From positions 63,779,210 through 63,843,209 of the forward strand of contig NC_065883.2 in assembly GCF_932274485.2 (NCBI RefSeq): a stretch of 64,000 bases of DNA, read 5' to 3'. A program made the translations under genes and the position numbers. The stretch comes from Patella vulgata (taxonomy: Eukaryota > Mollusca > Gastropoda > Patellidae). Position 1 is the first letter of the stretch, and every line of letters begins with the position of its first letter. Positions 20,501-30,500 of this stretch are shown here, piece by piece. Below the pieces are notes generated by a model. That model did no database searches. It worked only from the letters and a program-made list of their open reading frames with translations, and was not told the origin of the DNA.

Positions 20501-22640
20501 AAGTGTTGTTCGTCTCAAACAATATTGTTTACATTGTAGTTGTTTTGATAGCCTCGTTTGTGATGCAATAGTTTATCTGCAATATTCTGCTATGCACCGG
20601 TTAATTGGGCGTAATAAAATTCGTGAGTCATGACGTAACGTTATGTAAACTTCAATTTGGAGCTCTGTTTAAGGCCGAATGCTATTGTTACGCAGTTAGA
20701 CATTGGTTGTTAATCAGACTATTGACCAATCATAATTTGGAACAGAAATTTGCACCCATTACAACAGTGTTAAGTGGGATTAGGTCTAATCAAATGAAAC
20801 ACTGCAGGGAGTATGAAGTATCTTTAGCAGTGGGAGGAACTGGAGAAAACCAATGAGATCAGACAAGTGAAACTAATCCTTGTCATGTACAAGTGTCGCG
20901 TTTGAAGTCCTGCCGCTTGACTCAATGACAGACCTGACGATCTAAAGCACACCCTATTAGAAAACTGAGCCTCTCACCCTCACATAATGCTTTGGATTAC
21001 ATTCACTGCTTCTGTGCAAGAACTGATATTCATTTCATTCATGAAATAATATTCTGTATGTTTTTTAAAAATGTAGCGAGAGGATATTTGCCAATCGAGT
21101 GGCAACTGGCAAATATCCTAGAACAATATGGACAGTGATTTGCCACCCTATTTAAACAATAAACCTACATTTACAGGAGATTGTTTGTGCCTTTATTGAA
21201 AATAGAGACTCTGAATCCTTTTTTGATTGTCATCTGTTATTTGAAGCTTGATAGTGTAAACAGACACAATCATATTAAATGTTAAATGTTTATTTTGACC
21301 AGGTTATGGTGATAAATGTTTCGATAATATCCGCACAGGATATGCTGAACTTCTTTCAACTATTCAGAGACGTGTTAAACCAAAATATCATATATTTGGC
21401 CATATACATGAAGGCAAGTAAACTCAATAATCAATCAACGTTTTCCTGTTTAAATTTGAATCTTTATTTATTGTACTGTTTGAATGGCATTTTGTAATTA
21501 AACACATTGAATTAAACAGAACAGTTCTATGGATAATAATTACTGTATTTCTATTAAAGCTACTCAAGCACAATGATAACGACAAGAGAATTATTATTGA
21601 AATGTATCTTTAATAGAAATACAGTAATTGTTATCCATGGAGGGGGTTGGATGGCTGAATGGTTAGCGTGCGCGCTGTATCATAAAGTCTGTTATTGAGT
21701 TGACTGGCGTGGTTTCGAATCCCCGGTTGTACGTGACAAGGAGTAGGGTCGCCTGTCCAACCTCGTGGGTCCTCCGGTTTCCTCCCACTGCTAAAGACCC
21801 CTATGCGCAAGCGAATTATTGAAATAAAATTATACCATATGTTAGTCCCGAAATGACCTAGTTTGTGTTGAGTGGACGTTAAACCCCATTGCTCTCTCTC
21901 TGTTATCCATGGAACTGTTCTGTTTACTTTATTTATTACTTTAAAGATGTATTATAACTTAAAATAATTATTTATATATACTTGTAATACTATATTCAAT
22001 AACATCTGCGCAACAGATTAACAGAGTTTGCACATGTTTTATCGAAAGTGTTCATGCTTATGAGGATATGATTAAAACAAGCATATTTTGAAAAATAAGT
22101 TTTTCTCTGAACCACGTTTATAACATTTTTTGGGGAAAGAGCGGTAACTCTGTAAATAATTGTGGCACAGATAATGCAGTGGTGTAGTTAGAGGTTGTGA
22201 CACTCAGGGTGTTCCTTGTGTCCCCCCCCCCCCCACCTCCCTACTAAATAACAACACAACACAATACACATCAGACATTTAAATAAAAAATTCTGAGATG
22301 AGTCAGACGCCTTGTAGCCTTCTTCTTTCCCATTAGAAAAACAAGTTCTTTTTTGATGCAGTAGACCTATCAGATATTGGTGACTTTGTTCGTAATGCAC
22401 AGTAAGCTGGCTACAATATAACTAAAGCATAATTTTCTATTTGTACCATCGCTTTAAAATTACTTATCATAGACATACTTTTATATTTTTTCAGCTTATG
22501 GTGTTACAACCGATGGTTTTACTACTTATATAAATGCTTCAACATGTAATCTACGTTATAAAGCTGTCAATCCTCCGGTCGTATTTGATATGCCTATACC
22601 TGACGGTCATTCAAAATCAGAACTTCTTTATGTCTCTTGA
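17564..22640 (+). CDS. MPPED-type metallophosphoesterase (copy MPPED-1), 5 coding exons
   Basis: Coding exons 17564-17873, 18613-18853, 20041-20156, 21303-21413 and 22495-22640 total 924 nt, giving 307 residues. It is a class III cyclic-nucleotide-type phosphodiesterase fold binding two metals, homologous to vertebrate MPPED1/MPPED2. Metal and catalytic motifs are SDTH (61-64), HAGDF (D86), GNHD (116-119), SHGPP (H218) and GHIH (255-258). The histidine in GHIH is present, whereas vertebrate MPPED2 has glycine there and reduced activity, so this enzyme is predicted active. Exon phases match MPPED-2 exactly. Intron 4 begins with GC rather than GT. An acceptor (TTATTTCAG) 35 nt before the ATG suggests a spliced 5' UTR. 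Residues 232-237 (IRTGYA) depart from the Gly-Cys seen in MPPED-2 and in vertebrates. The substrate is unproven. Confidence 0.93.
18031..18446. repeat. G/C-rich unclassified repeat in MPPED-1 intron 1
   Basis: It begins CAGGCCCGTAGCTA and contains CCCCCCAGAAAATTTTG, similar in style to the hAT-like MITE at 24,773. A homologous copy is in MPPED-2 intron 1 (about 27,995-28,392). No clear terminal repeats were established. Confidence 0.4.
18450..18601 (+). mobile_element. SINE-B 3' fragment abutting MPPED-1 exon 2
   Basis: The 3' half of SINE-B from CTAGTCGTTGGATGG to the CATTTCATTTC tail. The tail ends about 10 nt before the exon 2 acceptor AG (18611-18612), so it forms the pyrimidine-rich part of the splice site. 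The same arrangement exists in MPPED-2. Confidence 0.75.
18870..19100 (+). repeat. Dispersed repeat D, copy in MPPED-1 intron 2
   Basis: Contains GAGCTGGCATTTCTCACTAT followed by AATAGTTAAAA and AAATTTCAGTCAAATTGCTTC. The same succession occurs in reverse orientation at about 34,490-34,700 and 38,215-38,400 in AARSD1 introns. It is probably an old MITE. Ends not determined. Confidence 0.5.
19523..19854. mobile_element. TTAA-flanked MITE (332 bp) in MPPED-1 intron 2
   Basis: Inverted ends AGGACAATATTGGTGCCAGT and the complement of ACTGACACCAAAATATTGTCCT are flanked by TTAA on both sides (19519-19522 and 19855-19858). The matching place in MPPED-2 (near 29,670) has a single TTAA in TAGTTAATATTC, an apparent empty site. 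TTAA duplication is the signature of piggyBac-type integration. Non-coding. Confidence 0.8.
20821..20990 (-). mobile_element. SINE-A remnant in MPPED-1 intron 3
   Basis: Degenerate reverse-strand SINE-A: CAGTGGGAGGAACTGGAGAAA, CTTGTCATGTACAAG, CTTGACTCAATGACAGACCT. A homologous remnant lies at about 30,360-30,535 in unit 2, so it predates the duplication. Confidence 0.6.
21473..21926. mobile_element. Palindromic element in MPPED-1 intron 4, interrupted by a SINE
   Basis: Flanked by an 11-bp duplication CTTTATTTATT (21462-21472 and 21927-21937), present once in MPPED-2 near 31,370. Inside, the arm AAACAGAACAGTTC...ATTAAAG (21514-21559) is mirrored by CTTTAATAGAAATACAG... (from 21608). The mirrored arm is split by the SINE-A at 21642-21901. 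Confidence 0.7.
21642..21901 (+). mobile_element. SINE-A, full length, nested in the palindromic element
   Basis: tRNA-like head with A box TGGCTGAATGGTTAGC and B box GGTTTCGAATCCCC, a body with CCGGTTTCCTCCCACTGC, tail GGACGTTAAACCCCATT and a CT-rich end. The target duplication GTTATCCATGGA is at 21630-21641 and 21902-21913. Confidence 0.9.
22222..22234 (+). repeat. Poly-C tract (13 C)
   Basis: Homopolymer in MPPED-1 intron 4. The matching place in MPPED-2 (about 31,670) has shorter, interrupted C runs. Confidence 0.85.
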
Positions 22641-23341
22641 TCTTATCGAGAGTTTAAAGAGTCTCAGGGAATTCTATAACTGTTTAATACCACACTGTTG
22701 ATATTGTCTGTCTATAGTCAGACTTCGATCATTAATACACCAGGCCTTCACTATAATGTTGATGTTGAGGTGCATAGTAACCGGGTCCTCCGGTTTCCCC
22801 CCACTGCTAAAGACCCCTACGCTCAAGCGAATTATTGAAATACAATTAAACCATATGTTAGTTTCGAAATGACCTAGTTTGTGTCGAGTGGACGTTAAAC
22901 ACAAAAATAATATATTGATTACAATTACTATTTTAATTAAAGCAATCTTTCATTGAGCGTTCTCTAACCATCAAGTGAATGATGTTTGTTTCTTTTGTTG
23001 AATTTACATTTATATACTTTATAATTTAAACATAAAGTTGTTTTATATACAGTTTTTATTAACATTTTTGTGTTTTTATCCTTCATAATATACTCAATTT
23101 ATTTTAAAAAAAAGACCCAATAAGGTTGTCACCAAAATAATGTTTTCATTTTTTCAAAAGAATTTTGCCAGAGTACAAGAAAATTTTGAGAAAAGGGCAC
23201 TAAATCCAAGAATAATAGTCAAACAATACAAGAAATTCTCAACAAAAAATCTCAATAACAGAAAGCCAAATTACAAGTCTTGACAACAAGTTGACCAGTC
23301 ATAGGGAGTTTGTTTTAAAAAAATTCAAATACCCTTGACCA
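22641..23341. other. 3' flank of MPPED-1
   Basis: Non-coding, AT-rich. It includes a SINE-A 3' fragment (22783-22902) where unit 2 keeps about 500 bp of different sequence (32,190-32,700). The remainder matches the 3' flank of MPPED-2. It probably contains the 3' UTR, but the poly-A site is not certain. Confidence 0.5.
22783..22902 (+). mobile_element. SINE-A 3' fragment
   Basis: Starts at CCGGGTCCTCCGGTTTCC and runs to GTGGACGTTAAACACA. The tRNA-like head is missing. Confidence 0.75.
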
Positions 23342-23715
23342 GGGGAGCCACGGTGGCTCAGTGAGTAAGATGTTGGCTCGATAACCTGAAGGTCCTGTGT
23401 TCAATCCCTGCATTGGTCTAGAAAGTTCATCAGGATTTTCCGGCATGGTTCCTCCTTGTCAGTGGTACAGAACCAAAGGCCTGGCAAGGGACAATGTATA
23501 GTCGTTTGGATGGGATGAAAAAACGAGGTCCTGTGTACACATTGGCGTACATGTAAAAGATCACTTGGCAGTCGACATTCGACATAGTCTAGGCTGTAGT
23601 GCAGTTGCCCGGGTAAAATTTCCCACATAGCACACTGTATGGTGTATGTCATGCCCATTTTTATTAGCCCAATAGGAGCAGAACAGTATGACGTTAAACC
23701 GCATTTCATTTCACT
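23342..23715 (+). mobile_element. SINE-B, full length
   Basis: Best full copy in the window. The head has an A-box-like GGTGGCTCAGTGAGTAAG and B-box-like TGTGTTCAATCCC, then a GTTCATCAGGATTTTCCGGC body and the tail GACGTTAAACCGCATTTC. A partner copy lies at 33,139-33,450 in unit 2. Confidence 0.9.
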
Positions 23716-24557
23716 TCCAGTAAACATGAGTAGATGAATAAGGTGGTCAAGTTCTACAGAGTAGACTGTAGAGTGATATCCAAAGGATAGACAGACGTAA
23801 CAACAAAATATAGGATCACATGAATGCGGATGTATAAAAAAGAGAATTTAAATGGGGGAACTATTTAATCAGCCTGTTCCATTTGTCTTCGGCACAAGTA
23901 GGATGTTTACTCTCTATTTCATTTTCTTTTGTCTTTCACAAAGAAAGGGAATTTCTCACAACTACTAAACGTCAGTACAAATGAACACTATTCTCTTCCC
24001 ATTAGCTCTTCAAGTGAAATATGGTCTTGTGAAAGCTAAATGCATATTTTTAGAGAGGCTTTTAGCCAAGAAAACGACCTGACCAAATCTCAATAACTTC
24101 TCTGCTTTTCTAGTTAGTCAATCATCAGTACAAATTGTTTTAACTGCATCTGCGTGAATATGGTAATTTTGGGGGGTGTTCGCTTGTGAATTGTCATGAA
24201 TGGTGAGTGATGGACTCAGAATTGACTCCTTCCACATATACTAACCCTGATAACTTGATATGGATGGGTAATAGGGGGCTTGTTTCAGCAGTGATGATTG
24301 GAAGAGATGTAATCATATTCAGTTGGCCATGTCATCAGTGAATGATTGGCGGATATATAATCTTATTTAGTTGGCCATATCATATTATCAACTTTTTTTG
24401 TAGAACTGAGAGAATTCATATTCGGAGGGATTTAAAAAATGTGTCAGGGGTGGTAACTACCCAAAATCTTTCTGTGACATACCAATTTCCCTACTGAGTG
24501 CTGACCTACTCTCTTGAAGTATTTTTGAAGAATATCAAACAATTCACATTCCGAGAA
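23716..24557. other. Right end of duplication unit 1
   Basis: Non-coding. Alignable by eye with about 33,490-34,085 (shared AAGAAAACGACCTGACC and GTTAGTCAATCATCAGTAC). No gene seen. Confidence 0.6.
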
Positions 24558-24558
24558 A

Positions 24559-25860
24559 GGGAGAGAGAGAAAGAGAGAGAGGGAGATATGGTCATTTCGG
24601 GACGAACATATGGTTCAATTTTATTTCATTAATTAGCTTGTGCATAGGGGTCTTAAGCAGTGAGAGGAAACCGGATCAGGAACCGGAGAAAACCCACGAG
24701 GTTGGACCTGCGACCACGGCACGTATTTTTACTCTGTGACCACGGCACTTGATTCACTGACAGACCTTATGCCATAGGCGTACGAGCCAGGGGGGTGGGG
24801 GGGGCAGCAGCCCCCCAAACTTTCGGGCAAACTGACTTTTCGGGCAGATGGGTAAAGTGAAAAAAATTTTTTATTTCATCTACTTGGCAAAATAAAGTGC
24901 CCGAAATCTAATAAAACACTAATTTTACGGGCTGGAATAGCATGAAAACGCGTGTGTGGCTGTCAAATATTCCAAAATTTTCTTGGGGACTCCATACAAG
25001 GTCAGTTCCGCTTCTTCGCCTCTCGAAGAATACCGGCGCCGCTGTCTGAAAACCCGAAATTTTTTCAGGCATTTCTAGTTCTGCTTCCCTTACTGTTATC
25101 GAGCCCTAATATAACACTAATTTTACTTTTCTTTTAATTGAATACCATGAATTTGTACTGAGTTGACTATGGATTAAAAAATGTTGCCTGGAGCCACTCT
25201 ACTTTGTGCCACATTTTTCGGGCATCGATTATTGTTTGTGAATGCAGCTGCAACAGTCTGATTAGATGGTTGGAATTCAGAGTGGGATTTCGGTTTCAAA
25301 ACCATTGAATACTTTTGGAGTTTACATGGGATAGAATAGCAGACAACGGATTTGCGGTGGTTATATTTTCAAAATTTTCTCCGGCAGGGTATACCCCCGA
25401 ACCCAGCGACGATTGATTGGTTGTTTGGAATTCCGGTCAGCCAGGTAGGCTATATTGGACCAAATTGAAGTTGCTGTATTCACAGGCTGGAATAGCAGGA
25501 AAACGCGTTTGCGGCAGTTAAATTTTCAAAATTTTCTCCAAACGGTCCCGCCTTCGTGGACTGTTAACGATTGACTGGAATTCGAGTCAGCCACCTTAAT
25601 AAGGTTATATTAGACCACTTTGAAGTTACTGTTCACGGGCTGCAGCCGTCAAATATTCCAAAATTTTTTTTTTTTGGGGGGTGGGGGGTGGGGGGCAAGG
25701 TAAGCTCCGCTCTCTTCGCCTCTCAAGGAAGACCGGCGCTATCTGTAAACCCAAATTTTTTTCGGGCATTTCTGGTTCTGCCCCCCCTAACTGTCATCGA
25801 GCCCGTACGTCTATGCCTTATGCAACGCTCATGTGTTAACCATTCGACCACCCAACCCCC
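24559..25860 (-). mobile_element. SINE-A, reverse strand, split by a hAT-like MITE
   Basis: The GA-rich tail and body are at 24,559-24,772, and the head (complement of TGGATGGC-type sequence) is at 25,816-25,860. The MITE at 24,773-25,815 separates them. The SINE is therefore older than the MITE. Confidence 0.8.
24773..25815. mobile_element. hAT-like MITE (1,043 bp), nested in SINE-A
   Basis: Ends CATAGGCGTACGAGC and the complement of GCCCGTACGTCTATG are inverted repeats. The exact 8-bp target duplication CCTTATGC is at 24,765-24,772 and 25,816-25,823. Inside, a module containing GGCTGGAATAGCA with AAATTTTC is present about four times (near 24,930, 25,330, 25,485 and 25,635). A second module with ACCGGCGC and TTTCTGGTTCTG-like sequence is present twice. 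No transposase is visible. Confidence 0.85.
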
Positions 25861-27125
25861 ATGTAAATCGAACTGTACACAGAATGACATGGTTAGTATG
25901 AAAATCATTCTGAATTGTAATTATGTTCATGATCTTTAACAAATAAATATTTAAACGAATACCAAATTTAAAAGGCCATAACTAAATAAGCTAGAATTGA
26001 TAATTTTCACTGACTTTGTCATATCATCGCAGAAAACGTTCTACGGACTGGCTGATTTTCGGGACATATGTTCGGAATGCCACAGCCCTGTAAAACATCA
26101 ACTAACAGTACATGAACACAGCTCAGATTATCCAAAATGTAAAAGTGCTTTACAGTAACATAAAAGAAATATAAAACACAATTTAATCATAATGTCAACG
26201 TGGTCAAGGTTTAAGGAGATAACAATGAATATAATTATGAGTGTGGGCTATATAAGAATAAAAGGATAATAAAATATGTATTTAAAGAGAAAACATCAAT
26301 TCGGAAGCCAACTAACGAGATTATTCTATAGTGGACTCAATCCTTATAAACAACATATAGCCCAATTACTGAAAAGAAAAACCAACAATAAAGAAAATAT
26401 AACAAACTATGATAACAAAATTTAACATGCTGATGAGATAAATACATAATTGTTATAGGTAGGTGTTCTTGAAGGGTAAGAATACCCAGCTAATATATTA
26501 GTGTGACATTAACATCTGTGGTCTGTATCCACAAAAGGTGTTAACTCCCTTTAATGTCGTAACATTCTAAAAATAAATTGTTTACATCAGTATAAACAAC
26601 TGAGACATCATAACAGACGCATTCCGGTGTTTAGACATTTGTAGGACATAAAATACAGAGGTAGATAGGTTAGTTGTGATATATAAATAACATTTTTCAT
26701 TTCGTCAGTTGTGGAAACTGTCCATAGAAGGGTTGAACTCCCGGATAACAAAAATATAATCTATCATTCTATCTTAATCTAGCCCAAGCACTGAAGCAGA
26801 TAAACGTTCACGTTGACAGTGGCGACTCCCAATCTTTTGGGTAAGGGATAGGATTTTGAATGGGTTTCACATCAACCATGAATACAGAGGGGCGCAGGAG
26901 GTTAAGGATTCTCTCCCAGTTATAAAGTTCCTCTGAATGGAGAATCTGGGAAGGAGCAGTGTTTAGTCATTCGGATGGGTTAAAAAGTTCTGGTGTAGTC
27001 TATATGTTGAAGCACACAATAAAGGACCCTTGTAGTTTAAATTACAAGTAGACGGACACTTACTGTTTCCAGTGCCCCTTCCAACTTTTGGAGTCCTTAA
27101 AAACTCTTATGCATTATCTTCTGCT

Positions 27126-27396
27126 CGGGAGACATGGTGACTCAGTAAGTAAGACGTGTTCGATCCCGTTGGCAGAGAAAATTCATCAGGATTTTTCGGC
27201 ATGGTTCCTCCTTGTCTGTGGTGCAGGACTGAGCACCTCACAAGGGACAACATATAGTCGTTCGGATCGAACGAAAAACCGAGGTCCCATGTACACATTG
27301 CAGCATGCATGTAAAAGATCCCTTGGCAGTTGGAATTGGATATTTGTGAATAGGTCATACCATCGCCTAGGACGTTAAACCCCATTTTATTTCTTT
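27126..27396 (+). mobile_element. SINE-B copy upstream of MPPED-2
   Basis: Counterpart of the SINE-B at 17,098, with an internal loss near the 3' end. The tail is GGACGTTAAACCCCATTTTA. Confidence 0.8.
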
Positions 27397-27515
27397 TACC
27401 ATCTGCACAGCTTTCGGAAATGCTTCGATTTCTGTTGTTTCAAAATGTCAAATAAAAGTCTTATATCTTCTCTTATTTCAGGAACAAATTAAACAGCTAT
27501 ATTTTTATATGTAAA

Positions 27516-30500
27516 ATGTTTTTTGGAGATCTCTTTTCAAAGAAAGATGAAGATAAGATGAAAGAGATAACAGTTCATCCCAACACACATGACCCAAATA
27601 AAGCTTGGCAAAAAGTACGAATTCATCAGAAAAAGGAGACAGTTCAGCCATTAGACGTAAATACACCCATTACAGAGGATAAAATACGATTTGTGTGTTT
27701 ATCAGATACCCATAGTGTGTTAGAAAAGACAGAAGGATACCAACTCCCAGCAGGTGATGTTTTATTGCACGCTGGTGATTTCTCCAATATAGGATTACCA
27801 ACTGATATAGAGAATTTTAATAATTATTTAGGTATGTAGGTCTTTTCTCATCTAAAAATGGATATTTTCAGATGTTTTATTATATGTGCAGATTTGTTGC
27901 CAAACAGATTCAGAGTTTAGATTGTTGTGTATCTCAATATGACTTTTCAAAAAGCCGACAAGTTAGGATATTGAATTTTAACAGTGTCTTGTCCAGGCCC
28001 ATAGCTTATTTTTAGGGGGGCAGCTAGGGGGTTCTCTTCCCCCAGACGAAGGGGAGTACCGGGGTTCTCCCCCAGAAAATTTTGAAAATTGGACAACGCG
28101 TTTTCCAGCCCAGAAAATCGTTCTCTAGCGAACTCTGAACAATGAACATAGTGACAAGACAGGGGCCCACACGACAGTGGGCCATTGAGCAAGTCAGTAC
28201 TAAATATATGGCAGATAAATATCAGAGCATAACCAATAATATGTAATGTATAATAACTCCCAAAATCAATATTCCACATGGTGATCCCTGACTGCTGTCT
28301 ATTACAAACAGTAGGTATTTTAGAACTATGGTCGGCAACTTTGGGGGGTGGGGGGGCAAATCATTTTTTCTGGGGGGATTGCCCCTGGCTGGCTAGTCAT
28401 TGGATGGAACGGAAAACTGAGGTCCTGTGTAAACATTGACATGCACGTAAAAGAACCCTTAACAGTTGAAATTTGAATAGCACATGGTATGGCGTATGTC
28501 TATCTTCATTAGCCCAGTCAGTGCAGATATGTAGGATGTTAAACCCCATTTCATGTCATTTCTGTTATTTTTAGAAACAGTACCCTATAAAGTGAAAGTA
28601 GCAATAGCTGGTAATCATGAACTGACATTTGATGATCAGTTTGTTAAAGAAGATAGAGAAAGATTAAAACATTGTTTCTGTATAACTGAGAAAAATTTTG
28701 AAGATAGATTAAAACAACTGAATATCACCAATATAAAGGAAATGTTGACGAATTGTATTTATTTAGAAGATCAATCATTAAATCTGTGTGGTATTAAAAT
28801 ATATGGAACACCATGGTAGGTACCATTAATTCAGATTATACTTTCCTTTCATACTCATAGTCCTAAGCCTAGGGGATCTGCAGTGGCTCTGAGAGTAAGG
28901 CACTGTCTCGCTAACCAGGAGATCTCGGGTTGAATCCCGGTGTTGGCACAGAAAGTTTCTCTGGATTTTCCACTTTGGTTTTCCCTTTTCAGTAGTTCAG
29001 GACGTAGGGTCTGGCAAGGACAGTGACTAGTTGTTCATACAGCACGAAAACTCAAGCTCCCTTGTTGGAATATAAAATAGAGTAGGCTGTAGTGCTACTG
29101 AGGGGGACTGGATGGCTGAATGGTTAGCACGTGCACGTTGTATCATAAGGTGTGTCATTGAGTCAGCTGGCATGGTTTTGATTCCCCGGTTGTACGTGAC
29201 AAGGAGTAGGGTCGCCTGTCCAACCTCGTGGGTTTTCTCCGGGTCCTCCGGTTTCCTCCCACTGCTAAAGACCCCTTCGCACTAGAGAATTATTGAAATA
29301 AAATTGAACCATGTGTTAGTCCCGAAATGACCTAGTTTGTGTTGAGTGGACGTTAAACCCCATTTCTCTCTCTATCTGTAGCACTACTTCCCAACAAAAT
29401 GTCCCTCATAGCACACTGGTGTATGCCCGTCTTCATTAGTCCAGTCGTTTTAGAACCGTAGGATGTTAGGCCCCATTTATGTCCCCTATGTTAGACATTT
29501 CTTCCCTCAGTTCACTACAACTATGTTATACATGTAGGCCTTGTTAAGGATGAAGCTATAATTGTCATATTACAACTCACTAGATGATTGAGATAAAGAA
29601 CATGTTTTCAGTTGATAATTTCTGGTAGTATTTCACGTTCGGACCCAATTAAATATCAAGTTTAGTTAATATTCTGAGACGCAGTGAAAGTGCACTACTG
29701 ATTTGGCTGGAGGTGCTGTCAAAACATAATACATATAGGCCTACAGCAGAAATATGAATTGTGGCATGATTTTTGAACTCACCAAAATATGTTCTGAATG
29801 GCCTTACATGGTAGTTGTTTTTTTTCTTATTAACAGGCAGCCAGAATTCTGTGGTTGGGGGTTTAATTTAAAACGTGGTCAACCATGTTTAGATAAATGG
29901 AATCTTATACCAGAAGATACAGATATTTTAATGAGTCATGGTCCACCATTAGGTAAAAGACAAGAATTATAACATACATTAGTATTTATCTGTTAAATTA
30001 TTCATTCCATTGCTAAGTGCAGTATGGGCCTAGGATAACCGGAGGGCCTGACAAGGACAGCTGTCTAGTCCTTCGGATGAGACGAAAAACCGAGGTCCTG
30101 TGTATACATTGGAATGCACGTAAAAGATCCCTTGGCAGTTGGAATTCGATATAAGAGTAGGCGATAGTGCCGCTGCCTGGGCAAAATTTCCCTCATAGCA
30201 CACTGTATGGCGTATGCCCGTCTTCATTAGCCCAGTATATGAGCAGAACAGTAGGACGTTAAACCCCATTTCATTTCATTTCATTTCCTAGGATAACATT
30301 TGAATATGATTGAACAAATCCCTTATTTGGGGCGGGAGAGAGTGATTTACAATGAAATAATTTGCTGGGACGTAAGGGTCTTAAGCAGTTTGAGGACCTG
30401 GAGAAAATCCACAAGGTCAGGCAGGCGACACTAATCCTTGACACGTACAAGTGTGGGGATTGAAATCTTACCACTTGACTCATTGACAGACCTGATGATC

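Larger units (their letters stand above)
13425..24557. repeat. Large segmental duplication unit 1 (MPPED-1)
   Basis: Colinear with 25,865-34,085. Matching landmarks include GTACACAGAATGACATGG at the left, CTGTGGTCTGTATCCAC, all five MPPED exons and their introns, and AAGAAAACGACCTGACC at the right. The units differ mainly by mobile-element insertions, a 2.6-kb segment at 13,823-16,465, and divergence in introns. Confidence 0.85.

Noticed and set aside
23342-23420. tRNA genes at SINE heads
   Set aside because: A- and B-box-like sequences are present, but the heads continue into repeated SINE bodies and tails with target duplications, and no mature tRNA end or complete cloverleaf was found.
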